DNA of 64,000 nt from positions 86,535,106-86,599,105 of the forward strand of contig NW_023601104.1 of the NCBI RefSeq assembly GCF_014898055.3, given 5' to 3'. The notes beneath the pieces were generated by a model. It did not search any database and was not told the DNA's origin. It worked only from the letters and a program-made list of their open reading frames with translations. Positions 35,499 through 45,288 of this stretch are shown here, piece by piece; within the stretch, counting starts at the first letter, position 1; each line of letters begins with the position of its first letter. This stretch comes from Talpa occidentalis. Lineage: Eukaryota > Chordata > Mammalia > Eulipotyphla > Talpidae. A program made the translations under genes and the position numbers.

Positions 35499-35775
35499 CA
35501 GGCCTCCCTGGTGGCACAAGGGGTTAAGACTCAGCACCATGAAGCAATCCTCAGCCTCTGCAGCATGAGTTCGATCCCTGGTCAGGGAGCTACCCACGTG
35601 ACGCAGCAGACCTCTCCTGTCTCGCCCGCTGCTCCCCTCAGCAGTGTATTTCAGTCAATGGGCCTGTTCTGCCCCCCACTCTGTCTCTGGTGAATCCTCA
35701 GCGTCCCTGCCCCCACACCTCTGGCCTGTAACCCAGTTCTTATATGCATAAATAAATAAACCTTAAAAAAAAGAG
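35499..35775 (+). repeat. tRNA-derived SINE, type B
   Basis: Type B head (GGCCTCCCTGGTGGCACAAGG), tail ATATGCATAAATAAATAAA. Duplication AGAGATTAGTG at 35,488-35,498 and 35,776-35,786. Confidence 0.92.
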
Positions 35776-36236
35776 AGAGATTAGTGAGCAATCCTAACCA
35801 TACTTAATGGCCCTGAAGTGCAAAGGGAAAAAGCAGTAGGAAAGGATCCATAATAAAGAGGAAAGAACTCTGGATTGGGTTCTAGTTCCCTCCTGGTGGG
35901 CAGATAGCTTTGGGCAAGCCACTCACCTCTTATCAAGACTGGCAGCATTGCAGTAAGAGCCTGTCCAGAACTTTGGAGGACTTAATGCCAAAAGCAGTTG
36001 AACTGACTTATTTTTCCATTGACACCCAATTCTACTCCATGGTAGAAATAACACAACCCACTGTCGTAAAACACCTGGCTCCAAATAATTTACAGCCAAA
36101 GTTGCCCTTGATATTAAAGATCCATCTTAGTGTTTGTAACATGGTGTTTTACTGTGGCATTCACTCAGCCTTTATGAACTACCTACTATGTACCAGACAT
36201 TGAAATGTCATTTCCACTACATCCTTCCAGTAAGAC

Positions 36237-36705
36237 TGTTAGGGGGAAAAGGATGTCCCAAAGCTAATTTCATACAGGCTTTGTGGACTCCACCCCCACC
36301 CCAGGTCAAAGCCAAAGACACTGGGAACTCCAAATCCCATCCCCACCAAAGGGAAGGTGGCTGGGACCTGAGGGTGGGGTTAAGCAGCCAGGTGGATATA
36401 AAAGGCAGACACGTGGGCTTTGGGGATCCCCATTTTTGGCTCTCGGCCAGCTCACAGCGTCAGGCCAGCTCTGAGAGTGACTTTGGGTTTCCAGGTCGTC
36501 GGATCGGGTAGGACGCATTAAAGACTTTATTTCCCTATTTTCTCCCTGAGTTGTACATTTTCCTTATTTTCTTTTCTCTTGTAAATAAACCTTTTATTAA
36601 CCCTTTTGTGTGTGTCTGTAGTAGAGTATTCATAAGTCCCTTTAAAGCACGCGGGTGAGGACCCACAGCCAGGAACCCGTTTAATATCAGGGTTGCTCTA
36701 TAACA
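36237..36705 (+). repeat. 5' LTR of the retroviral relic
   Basis: Runs TGTTAGGGGG to CTATAACA (TG...CA), 469 bp. TATAAAA is at 36,397-36,403 and AATAAA at 36,584-36,589, followed by TGTGTGTGTCTG, giving a U3-R-U5 order. Confidence 0.85.
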
Positions 36706-36708
36706 GCT

Positions 36709-36722
36709 TGGCGCCCAACGTG
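36709..36722 (+). other. Primer binding site (tRNA-Lys type)
   Basis: TGGCGCCCAACGTG starts 4 nt after the LTR end and matches the 3' end complement of tRNA-Lys over 14 nt before diverging. Confidence 0.75.
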
Positions 36723-36926
36723 CTTTGCAAGTTTCACCCGTGGTTGACCAGCCCAAAGTAATTTTTCTTGCGTTGGTCACCATAAAAGCGCATTAGGTCT
36801 GCAAGACTCGCAGTGAAACTCTTTGTTTCACGTCTTGGGTTGCTCTATAACAAGACCAGCCCAGATTCAAGGGGCAGAGGAACTGATCCCCGCTGCCCAG
36901 TGGTGATAGGGAGGGAAGGCATCAAA

Positions 36927-37136
36927 GGTGACCACCTTGGAGACAGACACAGTGAACACCCACATAGCAGGCCCCCCTCCCCTCCACACCACCCCCAAGC
37001 CCCATGCCCTGTGCTGTCCAGCGAACCCCCACTCCAAGAGTTCCCTTCTTTCCTGGCACAGGGAATGAACATAACAAGCATCCAGGTGGTACCGAGTGGA
37101 GCGTTGCCATCAGAGGTTGTCCTGGTTTCCTTTCAG
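36927..37136 (+). repeat. Left arm of a 1.4-kb inverted repeat
   Basis: About 210 bp whose reverse complement recurs at 38,125-38,330 with high identity. Shared segments include CACAGTGAACACCCA, TGTGCTGTCCAGCGAACCCC, TTCTTTCCTGGCACAGGGAA and GGTTGTCCTGGTTTCCTTTC. The origin is unknown. Confidence 0.85.
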
Positions 37137-38124
37137 GTTCATTTCCTTCATGGCATGGGCATTCTTTGTAGTTCCTAACAGTTATGGAAATCGTTAGAAT
37201 TTGACTTGTTTGTAGTAACTTCTGTGCTCAATTTTTCTGCTATTAACTATGGGAAACAAGGTGACAATAAATCAGACATCAGCCTCGTCAAGGACTTCCC
37301 CAAAAAGTTATCTCCAGGAGCAGTTCACTGATTTCTAAACTGCCCCTGATTTCAATTTTTAAGAACTTCTCGCTTAACTACCCGCCCAGTCTGCCTACAA
37401 GTTTGGAACTAGACCTCCCATTCCTGGCTTTCCTAAAACAGCTGATCTAGGGGAAAGATGATCCGAGTGAGGGGGAGTGTGTGCATTTGTAGTGCAAATC
37501 ACACCTGACCTTTGATTCTTCAACTGCCTCCCTCTGGCTGCCCTTTGGCCAGGCTCACTGCCCTCCTGCAGTCTCTGCTCAGCCTACCCCACATTAGAGC
37601 AGGCCCCCTAATGCACCCCTCTTTACTTTTCCTTTACACTTCCTCTCTCTGCTTATTCACATTTGCTTAATCTTGGTCTCCCTGTGGACAAATCCCAAGA
37701 GAAAGGCACCATTTCTGTGGACAAATCAGTTAATGGTGGGGTTTGTGGATGGACTTAGAAACATTAAAAGGATGGTTAAGATCCAGAGTCGCTTCTTGAG
37801 AAAAACTGCCCCTGCAGATGTACTGAAAGGGTTTGTTATTATGTGGTTCACTCAATTTAGTATTTTTGCGGTCTCCGGGCCTTGTCCTCCCTGCCTTGGC
37901 ACTGGGAGAAGCGTCTGCTGGAAAACAGCCCTTAGGGGAAGGAGAGGGAAGTGAGTGCACCCGGTATTGGCTTTCAAGACCTGCAGGGGGCCCAGGAGTA
38001 CCCCAAGAGTGGCGGCTCTGCTCCAGAAATGGGCTGGCAAGCGCTACAGCAGGAGCCGACCCACTGAAGCAACAAAAGCCCTTTGCAAGCTGAAGAGCAG
38101 AAAAAACTACGCAAGCAGCCCCTG

Positions 38125-38330
38125 AAAGGAAACCAGGACAACCTTTGGTGGCAACGCTCCATTCGGTACCGCCTGGATGTTTGTTATGTTCATTCCCTGT
38201 GCCAGGAAAGAAGGGAACTCTTGGAGGGGGGTTCGCTGGACAGCACAGGCCATGGAGCTTGGTGGGGGGGTGCGGAGGGAGGGACATCTGCTATATGGGT
38301 GTTCACTGTGTATGCAGATCTCTGGCAAGT
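38125..38330 (-). repeat. Right arm of the inverted repeat
   Basis: Reverse complement of 36,927-37,136 with scattered substitutions and short indels. The arms enclose about 990 bp of otherwise unrecognised sequence. Confidence 0.85.
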
Positions 38331-38719
38331 GGGCCTTTCCACACATGTCTTTCTTCATCCAGTCAATTGATATTGTCGTGACATGATGAAGCCAACAAGG
38401 AATCTATTGATAGTTAGGAGATTAGCTTAGTTTTGTCGAAAGTCTCACCTTGTAATGTTATTCTCCAAGACTGACAACTCAGGAGTTTTACTACTCATCA
38501 TTTCTGAAAGCACCTCATCTGGGATTTCTGTGAGTGGGGAGATACCTCCTCCCTTCCCACCAAGTCCCTCCCAGATGTCAGATGTCGGAAGTCGCCCCTT
38601 GGAATTGTTTGTGTAAGGGAGGGGGGTGTGCAGAGAGAAGAACATAATGGAGGCAGCCTCCTCTTACTCCGCCTGGCACCTCTTCTCTCAATGATGAACA
38701 GTAAATTGCCCTGAGTTAT

Positions 38720-39290
38720 AACATAGACACTACAGGTTCTTCTTCTTGTTTAATTTCTATCATATATAAGTATATTACATAATTTTTCATTTTTGCACAA
38801 TGTATGTATTTTCATCTTGATTATATTCCCCATACAATTCCCACCCCCCTTATTTTGACCCTAATCCCTCCTCCCCCACCCCCCCTGTTGTGTGTCTCTG
38901 GTTTATAGTTGCTTGTTGATTTTTATTTTTACTTTTATTATAATTAGTCTTTTTCCTAGTCCCTTATTTAGGTTTTCTAAATTCCTGCTATGAGTGACCA
39001 TCTTGTATTTTTCTTTTTCTTTCTGGCTTATTTCGCTGAGCATGAAATGCAAATGGCCAACAGAACACAGAAACATTAATTCAAAAGGGCACCTGCACCC
39101 CTATGTTTATAGCAGCACTATTTACAATAGCTAAGCTTTGGAAACAACACAAATGCCCAAAAAAATGACTGGATCAAGAAGATGTGGTCCATATACACCA
39201 TGGAATATTACTCAGCAATCAAAAAAGATAAACTCATGCAATTTGCAGCAACATGGATGGAGCTGGAAGGGATAATTCCTATCTTATGTC
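38720..39290 (-). mobile_element. L1 3' end with 5' inversion (twin priming)
   Basis: 39,046-39,290 reads as L1 in plus orientation (TAGCAGCACTATTTACAATAG, ATGGAATATTACTCAGC, GCAACATGGATGGAGCTGG). 38,720-39,045 is the continuing L1 3' UTR in minus orientation (reverse of ATGCTCAGCGAAATAAGCC and GGGAATATAATCAAGATG). The two parts abut head to head near 39,045, the usual structure of a 5'-inverted L1 insertion on the minus strand. Confidence 0.75.
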
Positions 39291-39359
39291 TCACAAAGCC
39301 AAGAGTTTTAAGTCTATGAATCGCCTTTGAAAATCCAGACGTCTTAGTAACCAAAAGTT

Positions 39360-39372
39360 CCACTAGAGGGCG
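39360..39372 (+). promoter_or_regulatory. CTCF-like motif
   Basis: CCACTAGAGGGCG matches the core CTCF consensus CCASYAGRKGGCR at every position. It is a single site inside the retroviral relic, between SEL1L and the presumed STON2 promoter. Motif only; occupancy unknown. Confidence 0.4.
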
Positions 39373-39624
39373 TCGAAGGGCCACATGTGAGGGAAGGCAG
39401 GGGAGGAAAATTTGTAGGATAGAGGAATTCTGAGGGGGGTCCACTCACGACTTCCCGCAATAAAATCATTGTAACTGCAGGGAGCATCAAATAACTTGAA
39501 TAAGTATAGTGCATCAGCAGTGTTCGTTGTGAAATACACACAAAGCTTTCTCGTTTGTGTCACTGAAGAGTGATTACTTCCACCGTGGGCGAGGGATGTC
39601 TCCTGCCTCCCCAAACGTTTGTCA

Positions 39625-40040
39625 TTGTAGTGGGTTCAGTGGTTGGTTCCCCAAAAAGATACTTTCATGTCTTGACCTCTGGAACCTGTGAATGCAGCCT
39701 TGGTGGGTAGCAGTAAAGGATCTCCAGCTGAGATAGTCTATATTATCAGGGTGGCCCCTACATCCAGGGGCAGATGTCTTTCTAAGAAACGTGGAGGGAG
39801 ATTTGACATCCACAAGAGAGGAGACACAGAGGCTTGTGTGAAAACAGAGGCAGAGACAGAAGCAGAGGCCACTAGTGACTGGAGTGCAGCCACCTGCAGT
39901 CGGTGAGCACCTGGAGTCGGGAGCCTCTAGGGGATGCACATCCCCCAGCACACCTTCCTGGAGGACTTCTTGGCCTCAGAAGTTGAGAGGATAAATGTGT
40001 TGTTTTAAGCCACCATGTTTGTGGCAATTTGCATTCTCAA
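39625..40040 (+). repeat. Old ~400-bp interspersed repeat, family uncertain
   Basis: CCCCAAAAAGATACTTTCATG, TGGAACCTGTGAATG and GAGAGGATAAATGTGTTGTTTTAAGCCACC match the order of a common ancient mammalian repeat that I cannot name with confidence. Confidence 0.5.
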
Positions 40041-40359
40041 TGCGGGTGATGTGCCCTCCAGGGAGTAGAAAACTGGTTCTTTGGGAGTGAAGTGGGTGGA
40101 AAAGCCTTAGATAACATGGTTTGTTGTTGTTTCAAGGACACAGAACATAATAGGGATAAAGCATGTGTGTGGTGTGGGGAGCTGGGAGAGAAAGGATGAT
40201 GGGGGGAATCTTTAAAAGGCTCCTTGGGGTTGAGAACCACCACCCTATATACAGGCACGCAGACACCAGCACGAATTTGAATTTTTAAGATGGCATGAGC
40301 AAACAGGTAAACAATAGCTGGGACCCATCTTTTTTTCCTCAGAAAAAAAGACATTTTAG

Positions 40360-40665
40360 GGCCTCCCAGGTGGCGTAGCGGTTGAGCGCTGGGTTGCGAA
40401 GCTGCCCCCAGCCTCTGCAGCGCCGGTTCGATCCCCGGCTGCTCCCCGGCCACCAGAGGAGGGTCCCACATGGCGAGCAGACCTCTCCTGCCACCCGCTG
40501 CTCCCCTCAGCAGTGTACTTCGGTCCTTCTGCCTGCTCTGCTCCCCGCTCTGGCTCTGGTGAATTCTCTCACCCTCCCGCGCTTCTGACTGTACCCAGTG
40601 CATGTATAAACAAAACAAACAAACAAACAAACTAAATAAATAAAAAACATGCCTCAAAAAAAAAA
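40360..40665 (+). repeat. tRNA-derived SINE, type A, (AAAC)n tail
   Basis: Full-length copy inside the retroviral relic. Duplication AAAAAAAGACATTTTAG at 40,343-40,359 and 40,666-40,682. The tail (CATGTATAAACAAAACAAAC then ACATGCCTC) matches the copy at 2,842. Confidence 0.93.
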
Positions 40666-40897
40666 AAAAAAAGACATTTTAGACTCCTCCCTCTTTTTTG
40701 GCCTCATACAAATAACATGTATGTTGGGCACGTGATATGCAAATGAAAAGTCAGGCTTATTCTCCTTAAGAGACACACAGTCTAGAGGAGGGTAGACCAG
40801 ACTATACTTTCAACCCATTCAGTTGGGGGGGGGGGCACATGATGGACCACACCCCTCCTGGCTGGTGAAGGGAGGTGGAAATCCAGGCAGACTTCCT

Positions 40898-40914
40898 GAA
40901 AGAAAGGGGGGAAT
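40898..40914 (+). other. Polypurine tract of the retroviral relic
   Basis: GAAAGAAAGGGGGGAAT, purine-only except the last base, abuts the 3' LTR exactly where plus-strand DNA priming occurs. Confidence 0.75.
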
Positions 40915-41382
40915 TGTTAGGGGGAAAAGGATGTCCTAAAGCTAATTCCGTACAGGCTTTGTGGACTCCACCCCCACCCCAGGCCAAAGCCAAAGACACT
41001 GGGAACTCCAAATCCCATCACCACCAGAGGGAAGGTGGCTGGGACCTGAGGGTGGGGTTAAGCAGCCAGGTTGGGATAAAGCCAGACACGTGGGCTTTGG
41101 ATGGGTCCCCCATTTTGGCTCTCCGCCAGCTCGCAGTGTCCGGCCAGCTCTGAGAGTAACTTTGGGTTTCCAGGCCGGCGGATCGGGTAGGAAGCATTAA
41201 AGACTTTATTTCCCTATTTTCTCCCTGAGTTGGACATTTCCTTAATTCCCTTTCCCTTGTAAATAAACCTTTTATTAACCTTTTGTGTGTGCCTGTAGTG
41301 GAGTATTAATAAGTCCCTTGTAAGCGCGCGGGTGAGGACCCACAGCCAGGAATCCATTCAATATCGGGGCTGCCCTATAACA
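40915..41382 (+). repeat. 3' LTR of the retroviral relic
   Basis: 468 bp, TGTTAGGGGG to CTATAACA, colinear with the copy at 36,237. The TATA region is altered (GGGATAAAGCC). AATAAA at 41,262-41,267. Confidence 0.85.
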
Positions 41383-41638
41383 CATAGAGGAATGGGGAGG
41401 CAGGGCCTGGAGGCAGAGGGGATAGGCCCCACCTGAGAACAGTCGCATCCTCTATGCTGTCTCAGCTCCTCCATCCTCGTCATTCCTACTGTTACCACCT
41501 TGGTTAAATTCTCGCAGTCCCACACCCATGTCTCCATGTCGCCTCTGCTGCCTCCCCTTCTGATTTTCCTGTGTACCAGACTAATCTGCTTCAACAGTTT
41601 ATAACAAACACACTCTCTCCACTCAAGAACCCTCCCTA

Positions 41639-41930
41639 TGGCCTCCCCGGTGGCGCAGCGGTTGAGCGTTGGGTTGCAAAGCTGCCCGCAGCCTCTGTAG
41701 CACCGGTTCGATCCCCGGCTGCTCCCCGGCCACCAGAGGAGGGTCCCGCATGGTGCATAGACCTCTCCTGCCACCCGCTGCTCCCCTCAGCAGTGTACTT
41801 CGGTCCTTCTGCCTGCTCTGCTCCCCACTCAGGCTCTGGTGAATTCTCTCACCCTCCCGCGCTTCTGACTGTACCCAGTGCTTGTATAAATAAATTAAAT
41901 TAAATAAATAAATAAGTCTTAAAAAAAAAA
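41639..41930 (+). repeat. tRNA-derived SINE, type A
   Basis: Full-length copy 256 bp downstream of the 3' LTR. Perfect 14-bp duplication AAGAACCCTCCCTA at 41,625-41,638 and 41,931-41,944. Confidence 0.95.
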
Positions 41931-41944
41931 AAGAACCCTCCCTA

Positions 41945-43165
41945 GCTCACCATATAGTACGCCCCCCCCCCCCCCCCCCAAGCCTGCTGCACAGGATGCA
42001 AGCAACTGGCCCTTCCCTCTCTACCCAGCTCCCATCTCCAGTTCTGCCTTGTCCCAGACACTGTCACTCTGCAGGTAAAAAAATATCATCATGCAGACAG
42101 TAACAAAAAGGCAATTACTTTGACTCCAGCTCCACCCTCTTTGTGGGAACTCTGGACGCATCTCAAATTCCTTCCAGTTTTTACTGAGCAAATAGGCATG
42201 TTACCTGACAAGCATGGACCAGATATGACTCCAGGGTTTTTGAGACAAGATTGCAAATCAATTGCCAAGGATAAAGATGAACTAAAATCTATTACCCCAA
42301 TTAAAAAAGGAATGTGCTTATATAGGTTTTAGAGACCAGGGTTAAGAATAAAGGAGTAAATTTTATAGGCTGAAAAGCAGGTAAGGGCAAAGAAATGTGG
42401 ACTTGGCTGAAGTTCTTTGGCTTATTACTGGGAAGCTCATACACGAAGTTTGAAGATGATTTTTTTTTTCTCCAGATAATTGGAGGTTTGAATTTCTGTT
42501 GGTGAACCCTCAGCTCTGGACACACCCCCTTCTCTGTGTATGTGTCTCCTAACTTCAACTGGCCTAGGAGCTCAGCTCATAGTTGGTGAATAAGCCTCCA
42601 GGCTCTGCTCTGTCTGTAAAAGCAAGCCTCAGAGGAAAGGGGAGGTAAGTTACTTGCTGTCCTGTGCCCTTAGGGTCAGCGAGTAAGCATTTAGGCATTT
42701 GGCTTCAGTAACATAGTTATTAGAGTCCTCCAGCAGGCTCAGACTTGGTCTTAGAATCTCCTGCAAACTAGAGTCATCTCCTGTCTTCTCCAGTGGGTGA
42801 TAGCTCTTGTGTGTGATGTGGGCCCCTGTGTGTTTGGGGGAACCCAGAGGGGACATGTCCCTTGGCACCATGATGCCCTCCAGTCATTGGCTCCAAAGCA
42901 GCATCCCTGAGCAATCCCACTGGAGAAATATTTATGAAGTAGCTTTTTCACTTTTATTCACTTTTATTGCCCCAGGAAGCAGGGAAGTTCTAGAGTGAGG
43001 TCCAGAACCCACGCTGTGCTTACATTTGTCCCCTCATTGTCCTAGGAACCTGTAATATTTTGAGTGCTAACCTGCAGTGAATATTTTTCCCATGAAAATC
43101 CTGAGGCAAGCCTGGGTGCTGAACAAGCACAGCTAAGGCTCTCAAGCTAGGGTCCCCATCCCTAA
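41945..43165. other. Intergenic, no gene seen
   Basis: A C-run of about 18 lies at 41,962-41,979. The rest is unique-looking sequence without coding or repeat signals that I recognise. Confidence 0.6.
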
Positions 43166-43169
43166 CCAG

Positions 43170-43605
43170 ATCTCCCTCGACTTACAGTTGGGTTACCTCC
43201 CCCAAACCCATCAAAAGTTGAAAATATCGTAAGTCAAAAATGCATTTAATACACCTACCCTACTAAGCATCATAGTTTAGGCTGATCCATCTTAAATGTG
43301 TCAGAACACCCACGTTAGCCTTTAGCTGAGCAAAATCATCTAACACAAAACTTGCTTGATAATAAAGTGCTGAATATTTTGTGTAATTTATCGAAATACT
43401 GTACAAATGTGAAAACACATTAGCTTCAGAGAACCGAGTGTTGACCCATTACATGGCTGAACAGGGGGCTGTGGCTCCCTACCACTTTCTAGCCTCACAA
43501 CAAATACTAGAAGTGTAGTTTCTACTAAATGCATATTGCTTTTGCACCATAGCAGTTGAAAACTTTTAAGTGAAACTGTCGTAATTTGGGGGGACCTGTA
43601 TCTGG
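43170..43605 (+). mobile_element. Tigger-like non-autonomous DNA transposon
   Basis: Starts CTCGACTTACAGTTGGGTTA and includes AAAGTTGAAAATATCGTAAG, TTTAATACACCTACCCTAC and CAAAATCATCTAACACAAA. This is the order of a palindrome-ended mariner/Tigger-type element. A second copy in reverse orientation is at 62,285-63,030. Confidence 0.6.
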
Positions 43606-44702
43606 CCCCACAGGCACACCAAAAGTGTCCCCTGGCCTTCCAATCCAGTCCACGTCACTTAGCCACCCTCCAAGCCAATTGCTCTGATCATCTGGCCTCG
43701 TTCATACTTTTGCTCCTCTCATCCTGTTCTTTGTCTCATTTTCCAAAGCACTGGAGTAGCAGACGGCAGAGCCTGGCATCTGGTGGACATGGTCCTGTGT
43801 GCAGTGACAGAGGAAGCAGACACTGGCTATGGGTGTCTCCACAGGCCGTTTCCCAGACCTCCTTGTCTTCCACCGTCCTATCCTGTGCCTTCCACATTCA
43901 GGAGAAGCTCATGCAAACACACCGTGAAGTGTTCTGGGAATACCCCCACACCCGGGCTAGTGGGCCAGATAGCAAAGCCAGCTGCAGAGACTTGAAGTCT
44001 ATGGAGCAGGTGTGCAAAATCTGCTGCCTGTGGGTAAACCAGCCTTTCAACCCCACGAATGACCGAGGAACCAGATAGAGATGTAACAGCCTGTGCATCG
44101 GGAAGTGATTAAACCTGCGGATTTGCCTTCTTCGGTGCATTGAAATCATCAACATAGCTTTAGGTCAAAATAATTTGGACTAGAAGCCTGCCCATTTTGA
44201 CATCAAAGACTCACTGCTGTGTGTATATACACACACACACATATATGTATATGTACATAATAGTGATTAGTGGAATAACTCTCTCAGAGTAAGATCTATG
44301 GGACTGCTGCCTGGATTCAAATCTTGATGATCAAATAAACTCCTTATCTAATCATCACTGAGATTTTTATTTCAGTCAACACTGAGAAGAGGCCCAACTG
44401 GGGAGCCACAGTGTACACAGGGAGTACAGAGTACACAGGGAGTGTGTCTTCAGGTGACAGGGAATGGCCCTGTGGGGTCCAGTTTTCCCAGGAGGAACCG
44501 CCAACTGCTGAAGTCTGCATTTCTCCCCTAAGCAAGGCTAATCCCCACATCCTAGAAGTCCTCATTCTTTTCCTGAGAATTGTTGATGTTATTTGCTTGC
44601 TTTCCCTATCAGATTCTTGGTCCTTATTGATTTCGATGAGCTTTTATGCTTGAAGGAAATTAACCTGTTGATGTGTGAACTGTTGTGTTGTCCCAGTTTG
44701 AT
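43606..44702. other. Intergenic, no gene seen
   Basis: Unclassified sequence with a short TATATG/CA-rich tract at 44,220-44,260. Overlapping short ORFs at 43,710-44,080 show no domain. Confidence 0.55.
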
Positions 44703-44940
44703 TTTTTTTTTTTTTTAAGATTTATTTACAGGCCAGAGGTGTGGGGGTGAGAGGATTCACCAGAGACAGAGTGGGGAACACAGCAGGGGGATCGACCAAA
44801 ATACACTGCTGAGGGGCACAGCACCGACAAGACAGGAGAGGTCTTCTGTGCCATGAGGGTCAGCTCCCTGGCGATGGAACTGAGTGGTTGCGGATTGCTT
44901 CATAGTGCTGCGTCTTAACCCTTTGTGCTACCGGAGGCCC
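44703..44940 (-). repeat. tRNA-derived SINE, antisense, diverged
   Basis: Antisense copy ending CTACCGGAGGCCCC, with internal losses near box B. No clear duplication. Confidence 0.85.
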
Positions 44941-45084
44941 CTGATGTTTATTTTTTAACTGTGATGCGTGGTTTGGGTCACTCCTATTTTTTTGTTATGT
45001 AGTTAAATATATCAATCTTTTTCTTGGATGGTTTCTGGGACTTGAGTGACAATGAGAAGATTTGTTTCCTTTTAAAAATATGTT

Positions 45085-45288
45085 TCAGCACCTGCTGCTC
45101 CCCTCAGCAGTGTATTTCGTCAGTCTGTCTGTTCTGCTCCCTGCTCTGGCTCTGGTGAATCCTCTCACCCTCCCGCACTTCTGACTGTACCCAGTGCTTG
45201 TATAAATAAATAAATAAATCTTAAAAAAAAAAAAAAAAAGAAACTAAATCTCTAAAATAAATAAATAAATAAAAATAAAAAATAAAAA
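45085..45288 (+). repeat. 5'-truncated SINE with long AT tail
   Basis: Begins just before CTGCTGCTCCCCTCAGCAG, has the 3' body and a long A-rich tail. Duplication TAAAAATATGTT at 45,073-45,084 and 45,289-45,300 shows the truncation happened at insertion. Confidence 0.85.

Larger units (their letters stand above)
32766..36236. other. Intergenic: SEL1L 3' end to provirus
   Basis: Contains two SINEs (34,700 and 35,499) and otherwise single-copy-looking AT-rich sequence. An open frame at 33,232-33,441 has no recognisable domain. No gene is supported. Confidence 0.7.
36237..41382 (+). mobile_element. Degenerate endogenous retrovirus relic (LTR pair, about 5.1 kb)
   Basis: Two same-orientation LTRs bracket 4.2 kb. 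The first is followed by a primer binding site resembling that for tRNA-Lys. The second is preceded directly by a polypurine tract. These are the expected ends of one provirus. The interior has no recognisable gag, pro, pol or env reading frame and is broken by an inverted repeat, an L1 end and a SINE. Lysine-primed elements are mostly beta-retrovirus-like (class II), so that is the likely class. The LTRs differ at roughly 8-10% of positions by eye, so it is old and non-functional. No flanking duplication was found, so two separate LTR insertions remain possible. Confidence 0.65.

Noticed and set aside
40037..40657. 206-codon minus-strand open frame
   Set aside because: Half of it is the antisense strand of the SINE at 40,360. 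The same SINE frame recurs at every young copy, so openness reflects youth, not coding.
36723..40897. Retroviral gag, pol or env remnants
   Set aside because: No protease, reverse transcriptase or envelope motif could be recognised in any frame, so no viral gene is annotated.
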